From contig JACESF010000015.1 of NCBI GenBank assembly GCA_013911975.1, positions 1 through 64,000 on the forward strand: a stretch of 64,000 bases of DNA. Direction: 5' to 3'. The stretch comes from Hyphomicrobiales bacterium (GTDB taxonomy: Bacteria > Pseudomonadota > Alphaproteobacteria > Rhizobiales > Xanthobacteraceae). Positions 8,649 to 17,028 of this stretch are shown piece by piece; positions within the stretch are counted from its first letter, which is position 1; each line of letters starts with the position of its first letter. A model generated the notes under the pieces. It searched no databases. It was not told the DNA's origin and was given only the letters and a program-made list of their open reading frames with translations. Both the position numbers and the translations under genes were made by a program.

Positions 8649-8972
8649 GACCTCTGACGGACGGTGGGCGCAGGGGCCCCTCGCAGGTGCGGCCGCGCCT
8701 GCAGAGCGACTATTCCACTGAAAGATTAACGTCCCCGCAATCGCATTCCCGTCGTGAAAATGCGCCAACATGCGGCCGAACGACGCCGATAGAGCGTCGC
8801 GAGACGGGATACACGCCGCCGGAATCGGGAAAATCGCCACTAAACCCTTGAACCTGTACGGGTTAACCGCGCTCCGCGAGCACGAAGGCAATTCCATCCC
8901 GCGAAAACCGCCTCTAAGATCGGCCCGGAACCGCCGGTCCGGGGGATCCGCAACGCCCGAGGAGTGACGACG
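8649..8972. other. Intergenic region between divergent kinase and phasin genes
   Basis: This 324-base spacer must carry the promoters for both the kinase (minus) and the first phasin (plus). I see no convincing -35/-10 pair. The only structure is a small inverted repeat, AACCC and GGGTT, near 8843-8864. The phasin ribosome-binding site GAGGAG is at 8958-8963. No coding sequence is supported. Confidence 0.5.
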
Positions 8973-9524
8973 ATGACCAACAAATTCGGTCCCGACCTCG
9001 AGTTGCCCGCTGAGTTGCGGGCCATTGCCGAGAAGAACGTGGCGCAGGCGCGCCAGGCTTTCGATACTTTGTTCGATTCCGCCCGGAGCGCCGTCGGGGA
9101 TTCCGAGGAGCGCATCAAGGAAGTGCAGTCCGGCATCAAGGAATTGCGCGCCAAGACCATCGGCCTCGTGGAGGCCAACGTGAACGCCTCGTTCGACTTC
9201 CTGAACAAGCTCGTCCAGGCGAAGAGCCCCCAAGAAGTGCTGAGCCTCCAGGCGGCCTTCGTGACCGAGCAGGTGCAGGCGGTGGCGGCCCAGGCGGCGG
9301 CGTTCGGCGCCGATGCGCGCACCCTCGGCGAATCCACCATCCGCTCGCTGGACGAGCATGCCCGCGCGCTCGCCGAGCGGCTCCAGTCGCTCGCGACCGC
9401 CGCGACCGCCCACGCGCAGTCGGTGGCGACAGACATGCAGAACGCGGGTGCTGCAGGTGCGAAGACCGCCCAGTCGGCGTTCGAGCAGGCCACCAAGCCG
9501 AACGACCCGAACCAGACCTACTGA
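8973..9524 (+). CDS. phaP: Phasin
   Basis: This 183-residue, almost entirely helical, Ala/Gln/Glu-rich protein matches the phasin_2 pattern, with the central stretch NASFDFLNKLVQAKSPQEVL resembling the core motif of rhizobial phasins. Phasins coat polyhydroxyalkanoate granules and control their size and number. The ATG at 8973 was chosen because GAGGAG lies 9 bases upstream. A GTG at 8964 touches that site directly and is unlikely. The last 25 residues are Ala/Thr-rich and end in NDPNQTY. A second phasin gene follows 163 bases later, and the core motif is shared between them (see 9688-10146), suggesting duplication and divergence. Confidence 0.85.
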   Translation: MTNKFGPDLELPAELRAIAEKNVAQARQAFDTLFDSARSAVGDSEERIKEVQSGIKELRAKTIGLVEANVNASFDFLNKLVQAKSPQEVLSLQAAFVTEQVQAVAAQAAAFGADARTLGESTIRSLDEHARALAERLQSLATAATAHAQSVATDMQNAGAAGAKTAQSAFEQATKPNDPNQTY

Positions 9525-9549
9525 CGCTTGCGTCAGCCCGCTCCTCGAT

Positions 9550-9582
9550 TGTGCGGCGCAAAAAATCATTTTGTGCCGCACA
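9550..9582. repeat. 14-bp inverted repeat between the two phasin genes
   Basis: Arms TGTGCGGCGCAAAA (9550-9563) and TTTTGTGCCGCACA (9569-9582) pair over 14 positions with one G-U, leaving a 5-base loop. There is no T run outside the stem, so it is not a standard terminator. It contains TGC-N3-GCA, the shape of sites bound by the PHA regulator PhaR (CTGC-N3/4-GCAG) in other alphaproteobacteria. A second such element, CTGCGTCGCAA, is at 9652-9662. Function is inferred. Confidence 0.5.
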
Positions 9583-9687
9583 TATCGTGCGTTATGATCA
9601 TTTCGGGATCGAAGAAGAACGCGATGCACAGTGCGTGCGAGGCGGTCTTCACTGCGTCGCAAACCCGACTAGCGCACCGAGGAAGTC

Positions 9688-10146
9688 ATGAACGAGAGCT
9701 TTGCCAAAGCGTTCCAGGACCAGATGGCCGCTGCCAGCAGCGCCTTCTCCAAGTTCGAGATGCCTGCCCCGTTCCGCGACATGGCGGAAAAGGGCGTGCT
9801 GTCTGCCCGCGGCAATTACGAGAAGTTCAAGGTCGCCGCCGAGCAGACCTCGGACATGTTCGAGGATTCGTGTTCCACGGCCGCCAAGGGCGTCGCCGAG
9901 TACAATCTCAAGTCCCTTGAGATTCTGCGTTCGAACATGAACACCGCGTTCGATTTCTTCGCCACCGTGCTGGCGGCCAAGAGCCCCTCCGAGGCGGTCG
10001 AACTCTCCACCTCGCACCTGCGCTCGCAGTACGAGACGCTCCAGGCCCAGGCCAAGGAACTGTCCTCGCTCGCGCAGAAGATCGCGACCGACAGCTCCGA
10101 GCCCATCAAGGCCGCGGCTGAGAAGACCTTCCGTCCCGCCGCCTGA
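9688..10146 (+). CDS. Phasin (second copy)
   Basis: This 152-residue helical protein of the phasin_2 family has a core motif NTAFDFFATVLAAKSPSEAV that parallels NASFDFLNKLVQAKSPQEVL of the upstream phasin. The start has GAGGAAG 2-8 bases upstream. It lacks the C-terminal Ala/Thr-rich tail of the first copy and has instead the N-terminal segment MNESFAKAFQDQMAAASSAF. It should bind PHA granules. It may have its own promoter because 163 bases with palindromic elements separate the two genes. A strong intrinsic terminator follows 24 bases after the stop. Confidence 0.87.
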   Translation: MNESFAKAFQDQMAAASSAFSKFEMPAPFRDMAEKGVLSARGNYEKFKVAAEQTSDMFEDSCSTAAKGVAEYNLKSLEILRSNMNTAFDFFATVLAAKSPSEAVELSTSHLRSQYETLQAQAKELSSLAQKIATDSSEPIKAAAEKTFRPAA

Positions 10147-10167
10147 TCCGGCCGGACCTGTGTTTTG

Positions 10168-10196
10168 AAAAGGGCGCCGTTTCGGCGCCCTTTTTG
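10168..10196 (+). terminator. Rho-independent terminator after second phasin
   Basis: The stem AGGGCGCCG (10171-10179) pairs perfectly with CGGCGCCCT (10183-10191) around a 3-base loop. It is extended by A/T pairs and followed by TTTT. It separates phasin transcription from the heptose operon. Confidence 0.88.
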
Positions 10197-10340
10197 CGTC
10201 CGCCGCCGCGTCCGGCCACGCCGCCCTTGACCGGACGCGCCCGGCTTGCGAAGACGCGGCATCGATCCCATCTCCGGCGCACGCGTCGGGCTGGGAAGCC
10301 CGTTCCATTCCATTGCCTTTTCGGGGGGCGAGTGCCGCCC

Positions 10341-11363
10341 ATGCGCGCGTTAGGTACGGTGTCCCCCATCCTGGTGGTCGGCCCCTCCTGGGTCGGCGAC
10401 ATGGTGATGGCCGGCAGCCTCATCGAGAGCCTGCGCCTGCGCGAGCCCGGCCGCCCCATCGACGTGATCGCGCCGCCGGCGGCGCTGCCCATCGCCAAGC
10501 TCATCAGGGGCGTGCGACGCACCATCCCGCTCTCGCTCGGGCACGGCGAGTTCGGCCTCGTGTCCCGCTGGAAGGCGGGCCGGGCGCTGCGGGACGAGGG
10601 CTATGGAAAGGCCATCATCCTGCCGCGCGCCTTCAAGGCGGCCATCGTGCCGTTCGCGGCGGGCATTCCCGAGCGGATTGGCTACGCCGCCGAGGGGCGC
10701 AGCCTGCTTCTGACCGAGGCGCGCTCCGACCGCGACCGCAAGACCGCCCGCACCATCGACCGCTTCGTCGCCCTCGGCGCCCCCAAGGGCGAGCAGATGC
10801 GCGCGCCCCGGCCGGTCCTCTACCTGCCTGACGGCGCCCGCGAGGCGGCGGACGGACGGTTTCCGCTGGCGGGGGAGGGGCCGATCATGTCCCTGTGTCC
10901 CGGCGCGGAATACGGCCCGGCCAAGCGCTGGCCCGCCGAGCGCTTTGCGCGCCTCGCGGACATGGCGCGGGCCGCCGGCTACCGGGTCCGCATCCTGGGC
11001 GGGCCGAAGGACGCGCCCATCGCTGAGGAGATCGTCAGCCGCGCGGGCGGCACGCCCGACAATCTGGCGGGCCGCACCAACCTCATGGAGGCGGCGGCCA
11101 TCCTGGCGGGGTCCGACGTGGTGATCTCCAACGATTCCGGCCTCATGCACGTGGCGGGCGCGCTGGATCGCCCGCTGGTGGTGCTCTACGGTTCGTCCTC
11201 GGAAAAGATGACGCCGCCCACCGGGCCGCGCTCCGTGGTCGTGTCACACGATTTGCCGTGCCGCCCCTGCTTCAAGCGCGAGTGCCCGCTCGGCACGCTC
11301 GCCTGCTTCGAGGCGATCCAGCCCGCCGAAGTCCTGGCCGCCGCCGCGCGGATCCGGGGATGA
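10341..11363 (+). CDS. waaF: LPS heptosyltransferase II
   Basis: This 340-residue GT9-family glycosyltransferase transfers the second L-glycero-D-manno-heptose to the LPS inner core from ADP-heptose at the cytosolic face of the inner membrane. The N-terminal Rossmann half begins ILVVGPSWVGDMVMAGSLI. The C-terminal half contains CPGAEYGPAKRWP and the acceptor-side motif ISNDSGLMHVAGAL, both typical of WaaF. The start ATG at 10341 follows a weak G-rich site; the open frame upstream has no support. The stop overlaps the start of waaC (ATGA), giving translational coupling. It is the first gene of a four-gene heptose operon. Confidence 0.9.
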   Translation: MRALGTVSPILVVGPSWVGDMVMAGSLIESLRLREPGRPIDVIAPPAALPIAKLIRGVRRTIPLSLGHGEFGLVSRWKAGRALRDEGYGKAIILPRAFKAAIVPFAAGIPERIGYAAEGRSLLLTEARSDRDRKTARTIDRFVALGAPKGEQMRAPRPVLYLPDGAREAADGRFPLAGEGPIMSLCPGAEYGPAKRWPAERFARLADMARAAGYRVRILGGPKDAPIAEEIVSRAGGTPDNLAGRTNLMEAAAILAGSDVVISNDSGLMHVAGALDRPLVVLYGSSSEKMTPPTGPRSVVVSHDLPCRPCFKRECPLGTLACFEAIQPAEVLAAAARIRG

Positions 11364-12448
11364 AGATCCTCATCGTCAAGCTCTCCTCCCTCGGGGACGT
11401 GGTGCACACCTTCCCGGCGGTGACGGATGCGGTCCGGCGCATTCCGGGGCTCGAAGTGGATTGGGCGGTGGAAGAGGCGTTCGCGCCGCTGGTGCGCCTG
11501 CACCCCGCCGTGCGCCGCGTCATCCCCATTCCCATGCGCCGGCTGCGCAAGTCGCCCGTGGCAGGGTGGCGCTCGCCGGAGGGCCAGGCCGTGCGCGCGG
11601 CGCTGGCGCAGGAGCGTTATGACCGGGTGATCGACGCGCAGGGCCTGCTGAAGAGCGCCGCCATCGCCTGCTTCGCCTCCGGCCCGCGCCACGGCTTCGC
11701 ACGCGGCTCGGCGCGCGAAGGGCTGGCGAGCTTCTTCTATCGCCGGGGGCACCACCTGCCCGAGACCGAGCACATGGCCCTGCGCATCCGTAAGCTGTTC
11801 GCGGCGGCGCTGGGCTATGACCTGGAGGGCCTGCCCATCGATGCCGGGCTCGCCTTGGCGCCCGCGCCGGCTGTCGCGCCCTATCTCCTGATGCTCCACG
11901 GCACCACCTGGCCCACCAAGACCTGGACGACCCATCGCTGGCGCGAACTGGCCATGATCGCCCACGAGGCGGGCCTCGAGTCGCGGATCTTCGCCCTCGG
12001 GAGCGCGGAGCGCACCCGCGCGGAGGTGATCCAGCGCGACCTGCCCTTCGTCCATATCGAGCCGCCGGGTCCCATCGACGAGATCGCGCCGGTTCTCGCC
12101 GGGGCGCAGGGCGTGGTGGGGGTGGATTCCGGGTTGGGACATCTGGCGGCGGCGCTGGGCGTGCCCACCGTCGGCCTCTACGGGCCCACCAATCCGCGCC
12201 TGACCGGCCTCTATGGGCCGAAGGTGCTCGAACTGCGCTCGTTCCGCCCCTGCGCGCCCTGCGAGAAAAGCGCCTGCAAGGTGGCGCCCCACACGGTGGA
12301 AGGCCCGCCCTGCATGGTGGACCATGCGGCCCATGCCGCGTGGCGCAGCCTGAACGTGCTGCGGTTCGGCCATGCCGACGCCATGGACAAGACGCGACGG
12401 GCCATGGCACAGGGAGCCGGCTCCGCTCCGCATCCGGGGCCTGTGTGA
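11360..12448 (+). CDS. waaC: LPS heptosyltransferase I
   Basis: This 362-residue GT9-family enzyme adds the first heptose to Kdo of the LPS inner core. The start MKILIVKLSSLGDVVHTFPA is the classic WaaC N-terminus and fixes the ATG at 11360, which overlaps the waaF stop by four bases. Later motifs include LLMLHGTTWPTKTW and VVGVDSGLGHLAAAL. The C-terminus has a cysteine-bearing segment CAPCEKSACK and a short extra tail (after about residue 345) of low complexity. Downstream is hldD, separated by 34 bases. Confidence 0.92.
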   Translation: MKILIVKLSSLGDVVHTFPAVTDAVRRIPGLEVDWAVEEAFAPLVRLHPAVRRVIPIPMRRLRKSPVAGWRSPEGQAVRAALAQERYDRVIDAQGLLKSAAIACFASGPRHGFARGSAREGLASFFYRRGHHLPETEHMALRIRKLFAAALGYDLEGLPIDAGLALAPAPAVAPYLLMLHGTTWPTKTWTTHRWRELAMIAHEAGLESRIFALGSAERTRAEVIQRDLPFVHIEPPGPIDEIAPVLAGAQGVVGVDSGLGHLAAALGVPTVGLYGPTNPRLTGLYGPKVLELRSFRPCAPCEKSACKVAPHTVEGPPCMVDHAAHAAWRSLNVLRFGHADAMDKTRRAMAQGAGSAPHPGPV

Positions 12449-12482
12449 GAACGGGAGCGCAAGGCTCCGCGAGGTGGCGTCC

Positions 12483-13484
12483 ATGACCGTCAACGGCAAT
12501 CGCGACACGGTGCTCGTCACCGGCGGCGCAGGCTTCATCGGATCCAACATCGCGCGCGCCTTCGCGCAGGACGGGTATCGCGTCGTCGTGGCCGACTGGC
12601 TGGAAGACGGCCCGAAATGGCGCAACATCCAGGACATCCTCCTAGCGGACGTGATCCGGCCCGAAGCGGTTCTGTCCTTCCTGGAACGGGAAGGCGGGCG
12701 GGTCGCCGCCGTAGTCCATATGGGCGCCATCTCGGCCACCACGGAGACGGACGGCGACCGGATCGTGACCCAGAACATCCGCGCGAGCCTGGACCTGTGG
12801 GACCTGTGCGCGCGCAAGGGCCTGCGCTTCATCTATGCCTCTTCCGCCGCCACCTATGGCGACGGCCGGGACGGGTTCGAGGATTCCGAGAGCCTCGCCG
12901 ACCTCATGGCCCTGGCGCCGCTCAACCTCTATGGGTGGAGCAAGCTGATGGCGGACCGGCGCTTCCTGTCGGACGTGGAGGCCGGGCGGCCGCGCCCGCC
13001 GCAATGGGCGGGCCTGCGCTTCTTCAACGTCTACGGCCCGGGCGAGGACCACAAGGGTGACATGCGCTCGGTGATCCACAAGATCTACCCCACCGCCGCC
13101 GCCGGGGAGGCGGTGACGCTCTTCAAGTCCCACGATCCCGGCTATGAGGACGGGGGGCAATTGCGCGACTTCGTCTATGTAGCCGATTGCGTGGCGGTGG
13201 TGCGCTGGCTGCTGGAAACGCCGTCGGCCAGCGGCATCTTCAATATCGGCACCGGCACCGCCCGCTCCTTCGCGGACCTTGCCCGCGCCGTGTTCTCGGC
13301 AGCGGGCCAGGAGCCGCGCATCGCGTATGTGGACATGCCCGAGCGCATCCGGGGCGCCTACCAGTATTTCACGCAGGCCAACATGGCGAAGCTGCGCGCG
13401 GCGGGCTTCACCCGTCCCTTCACCTCGCTGGAGGACGGCGTGAGCCACTACGTGACCGCGCATCTGCGCGCACGCAACGGGTGA
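12483..13484 (+). CDS. hldD: ADP-L-glycero-D-manno-heptose 6-epimerase
   Basis: This 333-residue short-chain dehydrogenase-type epimerase has the NAD(P) motif TGGAGFIGSN at the N-terminus and a YxxxK catalytic pair in LYGWSK. It converts ADP-D-glycero- to ADP-L-glycero-beta-D-manno-heptose, the substrate used by WaaC and WaaF. The ATG at 12483 places the Rossmann motif about 11 residues in, as in other HldD proteins; the longer frame from 12372 would only overlap waaC. The motif FFNVYGPGEDHKGDMRSV is characteristic of HldD rather than of general sugar epimerases. Confidence 0.93.
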   Translation: MTVNGNRDTVLVTGGAGFIGSNIARAFAQDGYRVVVADWLEDGPKWRNIQDILLADVIRPEAVLSFLEREGGRVAAVVHMGAISATTETDGDRIVTQNIRASLDLWDLCARKGLRFIYASSAATYGDGRDGFEDSESLADLMALAPLNLYGWSKLMADRRFLSDVEAGRPRPPQWAGLRFFNVYGPGEDHKGDMRSVIHKIYPTAAAGEAVTLFKSHDPGYEDGGQLRDFVYVADCVAVVRWLLETPSASGIFNIGTGTARSFADLARAVFSAAGQEPRIAYVDMPERIRGAYQYFTQANMAKLRAAGFTRPFTSLEDGVSHYVTAHLRARNG

Positions 13485-13492
13485 GGGTGCCG

Positions 13493-14932
13493 ATGTTCTC
13501 CGAAACCCGCCGCGGACCCATCGCCGTCATCGGCGACATCATCGTGGACCATTACGTCACCGGCAGCGTCTCGCGCCTCTCGCCGGAGGCCCCGGTGCCC
13601 GTGCTGGTGCACGGCGCGGACCGGCTCGTGCCCGGCGGCGCCGCCAACGTGGCGGCCAACATTGCCGCCATGGGGGCGCCGGTGCTGCTGGTGGGCCTCG
13701 TGGGCGAGGATGCGCGGGCCGGCGACCTGCGCGCCGCGCTCGCGGGCCATGCCGCCATCGACCTCACCGGCCTCGTGGCCGACGCGGGACGCCCCACCAT
13801 CACCAAGACGCGCGTGATGAGCGGGCGCCAGCAGATCGTGCGCATCGACGCCGAGGACACGAGCGCGCCGGCGCCGGACGTGGAGGCGCGCCTCATCGCG
13901 GCGGCCCGCGCCGCCGTCGCGGGCGCCCAGGTGGCCGTGCTCTCCGACTATGCGAAGGGCGTGCTGGGCGACCGGGTCATCGCCGCCGTCATGGAGGAAG
14001 CCGCCCGGCGCGGCGTCCCGGTGATCGTGGACCCCAAGCGCCGCACCTTCGAGGCTTATCGCGGCGCGCGCCTCGTCACGCCCAACCGGCGCGAGCTGGC
14101 GGAGGCGACCGGCCTGCCGGACGCCACGGACGAACAGGCCGCGCAGGCGGCGGCGGCGGCGGGCGCCCAGTTCGGCGGCGACGTGCTGGTGACGCGCGCC
14201 GAGAAGGGCATGACCCTCTGGCAGCAGGACGGCACCGTGCTGCATGTGGCGGCCGAGGCGCGGGAGGTGTTCGACGTCTCCGGCGCGGGCGACACCGCGC
14301 TGGCGGCCCTCGCCACCTCGCTCGCGGCGGGGGAGCCCATGGAGACCTGCGTGCGCATGGCCAATGCGGCAGCAGCCATCGCGGTGGGCAAGCTCGGCAC
14401 GGCGGTGGTGACGCGGGCGGAGATCGCCGCCGCGCTCGACCGCTCCTTGCCCCAGGAGGAAGCGCCCGGCGCGCTGGTCTCCCTGGAGCGGGCACGGCAG
14501 ATCGTGGCCGGCTGGCAGGCAGCCGGCGCCACCGTGGTCTTCACCAATGGCTGTTTCGACCTCGTCCATCCCGGCCATGTGGCGCTGCTGGAAGCCGCCG
14601 CTGCCGAGGGGGACCGGCTGGTGGTGGCGCTCAACACCGACGCCTCCACGCGCCGCCTGAAGGGCCCGACGCGTCCCCTGCAGGACGAGACGGCCCGCGC
14701 CCGCGTCATCGGCGCCATGCGCTGCGTGGATCTCGTGGTGCTGTTCGAGGAGGACACCCCGCTGGAGACCATTCGCGCCGTGCTGCCGGACGTGCTGGTG
14801 AAGGGCGCGGACTACAAGCCCGAGGACGTGGTGGGGGCGGACGTGGTGATCGCCCATGGCGGGCGGCTGGTGCTCGCGGATCTGGTGGCCGGCCGCTCCA
14901 CGTCGTCCCTTGTGGCGAAAGCGCGGCAATGA
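13493..14932 (+). CDS. hldE: Bifunctional heptose-7-phosphate kinase / heptose-1-phosphate adenylyltransferase
   Basis: This 479-residue fusion has an N-terminal PfkB/ribokinase-type domain (about residues 1-325). It contains GGAANVAANIAAMGAPV and the catalytic DVSGAGDTALAAL near residue 262. A C-terminal nucleotidyltransferase domain (about 345-479) carries FTNGCFDLVHPGHV. The enzyme phosphorylates heptose-7-phosphate at C1 and then attaches AMP, feeding HldD. It completes the ADP-heptose branch in this operon; the isomerase GmhA and phosphatase GmhB are not in the window. The ATG at 13493 lies 8 bases after the hldD stop; an in-frame GTG at 13481 is possible. Confidence 0.93.
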   Translation: MFSETRRGPIAVIGDIIVDHYVTGSVSRLSPEAPVPVLVHGADRLVPGGAANVAANIAAMGAPVLLVGLVGEDARAGDLRAALAGHAAIDLTGLVADAGRPTITKTRVMSGRQQIVRIDAEDTSAPAPDVEARLIAAARAAVAGAQVAVLSDYAKGVLGDRVIAAVMEEAARRGVPVIVDPKRRTFEAYRGARLVTPNRRELAEATGLPDATDEQAAQAAAAAGAQFGGDVLVTRAEKGMTLWQQDGTVLHVAAEAREVFDVSGAGDTALAALATSLAAGEPMETCVRMANAAAAIAVGKLGTAVVTRAEIAAALDRSLPQEEAPGALVSLERARQIVAGWQAAGATVVFTNGCFDLVHPGHVALLEAAAAEGDRLVVALNTDASTRRLKGPTRPLQDETARARVIGAMRCVDLVVLFEEDTPLETIRAVLPDVLVKGADYKPEDVVGADVVIAHGGRLVLADLVAGRSTSSLVAKARQ

Positions 14933-14983
14933 TGTGACCGCGCCGTTGCGGTGCACGCAGCGGGCGCTATAGTCCCTGGGAGT

Positions 14984-15160
14984 CGTCGGTTCCCGGAAAC
15001 GGGATCCGAAGGGAATGCGGTGCGGGCGACGCCCAAAGCCGCAGCTGCCCCCGCAACTGTAAGCGGCGAGCGCGCGTCCATTCATGCCACTGGGGTTTCG
15101 GCTCCGGGAAGGCCGGGCGGGCGCGATGAGCCGCAAGCCAGGAAACCTGCCGGCGACGCC
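14984..15160 (+). promoter_or_regulatory. Cobalamin (B12) riboswitch
   Basis: The leader carries the conserved blocks of a cobalamin riboswitch in order: a 5' hairpin with GGTTCCCGGAAACGGGAT, GAAGGGAATGCGGTG, the core GCTGCCCCCGCAACTGTAAGC (15043-15063), and the B12 box AGCCAGGAAACCTGCC (15137-15152). It ends about 50 bases before the hupE start. Adenosylcobalamin binding is expected to reduce expression of hupE and, if co-transcribed, cobU-cobO-cobQ. Confidence 0.93.
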
Positions 15161-15210
15161 ATTGCCCTCGCGGCACCACCAGCCCTCGGAGGGAGGGCCA
15201 GGAGACGAAC

Positions 15211-15819
15211 ATGATTCTACGCCGCCTCACGCTCTCCGCTCTCGCCGTGGTCGCGCTGACGCTGCCGGCCCACGCCCATCACATGATGGATGGCGGCCTG
15301 CCGAACACCTTCGCCCAGGGCCTCCTGTCCGGCCTCGGCCACCCGATCATCGGGCTCGACCATCTCGCCTTCATCGTCGCGGTGGGCGTCGCGGTGGGTG
15401 CCTATGGCCTGAACGCCGCCGTGGCGCTGGCCTTCGTGGGCGCCTCCATGCTGGGCGTGCTGGCCCATGTGGCGGGTGTGTCCGTGCCGGGCGCGGAAAT
15501 CCTGGTGGCGGCCTCTGTGCTGCTGGTGGGCGTGCTGCTGGCGCGCGGCACCGCGCTGCCGGCCCTGGGCTGGAGCGCGCTGTTCGCGGTCGCCGGCCTG
15601 CTCCACGGCTATGCCTATGGCGAATCCATCTACGGCGCGGAGCAGAGCCCGCTCCTGGCCTATCTCGCCGGCCTGTTCGTGATCCAGAGCGTCATCGCGC
15701 TCGGCGTCGCGGCGCTCACCCGCCAGCTCGTGGCGTCCCCGCTGAATGCCCGCCTCGGCGGCGCGGCGGTGGCGGGCATCGGCCTCGCGGTTCTGGCCGG
15801 CCACATCCTGCCGGCCTGA
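15211..15819 (+). CDS. hupE: HupE/UreJ-family metal transporter, probably cobalt
   Basis: This 202-residue protein has a signal-like first helix ending AHAHH, then about six membrane helices. The family metal motif HPIIGLDHLAF (about residues 44-54) and a second histidine in GLLHGYAYGE are present. HupE/UreJ proteins carry Ni(2+) or Co(2+) across the inner membrane. Here a B12 riboswitch lies directly upstream and corrinoid genes follow by 7 bases or more, so cobalt supply for cobalamin is the better reading. No hydrogenase or urease gene is nearby. GGAGA at 15201-15205 is the ribosome-binding site. A CbtC-type name would be equally reasonable. Confidence 0.85.
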   Translation: MILRRLTLSALAVVALTLPAHAHHMMDGGLPNTFAQGLLSGLGHPIIGLDHLAFIVAVGVAVGAYGLNAAVALAFVGASMLGVLAHVAGVSVPGAEILVAASVLLVGVLLARGTALPALGWSALFAVAGLLHGYAYGESIYGAEQSPLLAYLAGLFVIQSVIALGVAALTRQLVASPLNARLGGAAVAGIGLAVLAGHILPA

Positions 15820-15826
15820 CCGGCAC

Positions 15827-16372
15827 GTGGCGGAGCTGCCCGTGGCGGAGCGGCCGGGGACTCTGGTCCTCGTCCTCGGCGGCGCGCGCTCCGGCAAGAG
15901 CCGCCATGCGGAGGCCCTGATCGAGAGCCGGCCGCCGCCCTTCTTCTATGCGGCGACCGCCCAGGCCCTGGACGGAGAGATGGCGGAGCGCATCGCGCTC
16001 CACCGGGCGCGGCGGGACGGACGCTGGATCACCCATGACAGCCCGCTCCATCTGGCGGAGCTGCTGGCTGAGCTTCCACAAGAGGTGCCGCTTCTGGTGG
16101 ACTGCCTGACCTTGTGGCTCACCAACCACTTGCTGGCCGATCATGATCTTGCGGCGGAACAGGAGCGGCTGCTCGCCGCGCTGCGGCGCCGGGTCGGACT
16201 CACGGTGCTGGTGGCCAACGAGGTGGGGCTCGGCATCGTGCCCGACAACGCGCTCGCCCGGCGCTTTCGCGACGCGGCGGGGCGGCTCAACCAGGCGGTG
16301 GCCGCCATCGCCGACCATGTGGTCTTCACGATGGCGGGCCTGCCCATGACGGTCAAAGGACAGATGCCATGA
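15827..16372 (+). CDS. cobU: Adenosylcobinamide kinase / adenosylcobinamide-phosphate guanylyltransferase
   Basis: This is a single-domain P-loop protein of about 181 residues, with the nucleotide motif GGARSGKSR near the N-terminus and DCLTLWLTN in the middle, both diagnostic of CobU/CobP. It phosphorylates adenosylcobinamide and then attaches GMP, preparing the lower-ligand step of B12 assembly. No ATG suits the start. GTG at 15827 (used here) and GTG at 15842 are both in frame and both just downstream of the hupE stop, so the first five residues are uncertain. The stop overlaps the cobO start (ATGA). Confidence 0.9.
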   Translation: MAELPVAERPGTLVLVLGGARSGKSRHAEALIESRPPPFFYAATAQALDGEMAERIALHRARRDGRWITHDSPLHLAELLAELPQEVPLLVDCLTLWLTNHLLADHDLAAEQERLLAALRRRVGLTVLVANEVGLGIVPDNALARRFRDAAGRLNQAVAAIADHVVFTMAGLPMTVKGQMP

Positions 16373-17022
16373 GCGGCGAGGATAGCATGAGCGGCGAGGC
16401 CGCCCCGGCCGCGGTGGACCCCGCCGACGCCGCGCGCCATCGCGAGAAGATGGCCAAACGCAAGGCGGTGCAGGACGCCGAAGTGGCGGGCAAGACCGTG
16501 GCCGAGAAGGGCCTGCTCATCGTCCATACCGGCCCCGGCAAGGGCAAGAGCACCGCCGCTTTCGGCCTCGCTTTGCGCATGCTGGGACGGGGCGGCACGG
16601 TGGGCGTGGTCCAGTTCATCAAGGGCGCGTGGCAGACCGGCGAGCAGGATGCCTTCGCGGCCTTCGGCGACCGGGTGCGCTGGCACACGATGGGCGAGGG
16701 GTTCACCTGGGAAACCCAGGACCTCGCCCGCGACAAGGCCGCCGCCGCCCGCGCCTTCGCCAAGGCGGAGGAGCTGATGGCCGATCTCGACATCCGCCTC
16801 CTGGTGCTGGACGAGTTGAACATTGCGCTGCGCTACGACTATCTCGACCTCGCCCAGGTGGTGGCGACGCTGAAGGCGCGGCGGCCGGACCTGCATGTGG
16901 TCGTCACCGGCCGGAATGCGAAGGCGGAATTGCTGGAGGCGGCTGACCTCGTGACCGAGATGGGCCTCGTGAAGCATCATTTCTCCGCCGGCGTGAAGGC
17001 GCAGGCGGGCATCGAGTTCTGA
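16369..17022 (+). CDS. cobO: Corrinoid adenosyltransferase
   Basis: This 217-residue protein of the CobO/BtuR/CobA family has the P-loop GPGKGKST (about residues 56-63), the Walker-B-like LVLDELNIALRY, and a C-terminus KHHFSAGVKAQAGIEF that matches family ends. It transfers the adenosyl group of ATP to reduced corrinoids. An N-terminal charged stretch of about 45 residues precedes the P-loop, as in other CobO proteins. A second possible start is Met7. It is translationally coupled to cobU, and cobQ begins 6 bases downstream. Confidence 0.94.
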   Translation: MSGEDSMSGEAAPAAVDPADAARHREKMAKRKAVQDAEVAGKTVAEKGLLIVHTGPGKGKSTAAFGLALRMLGRGGTVGVVQFIKGAWQTGEQDAFAAFGDRVRWHTMGEGFTWETQDLARDKAAAARAFAKAEELMADLDIRLLVLDELNIALRYDYLDLAQVVATLKARRPDLHVVVTGRNAKAELLEAADLVTEMGLVKHHFSAGVKAQAGIEF

Positions 17023-17028
17023 CCCGCC

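Noticed and set aside
9550..9582. Terminator of the first phasin gene
   Set aside because: The stem is strong, but A and T residues are in the loop side and no T run follows, so I list it as an inverted repeat only.
6132..9662. Minus-strand reading frame of 1176 codons extending the kinase to 9662
   Set aside because: The part upstream of 8648 lies antisense to two well-supported phasin genes and has no domain pattern; the ATG at 8648 gives a normal N-terminus.
15211..15819. Hydrogenase accessory role for HupE
   Set aside because: No hydrogenase or urease genes are nearby, and a B12 riboswitch and corrinoid genes flank it.
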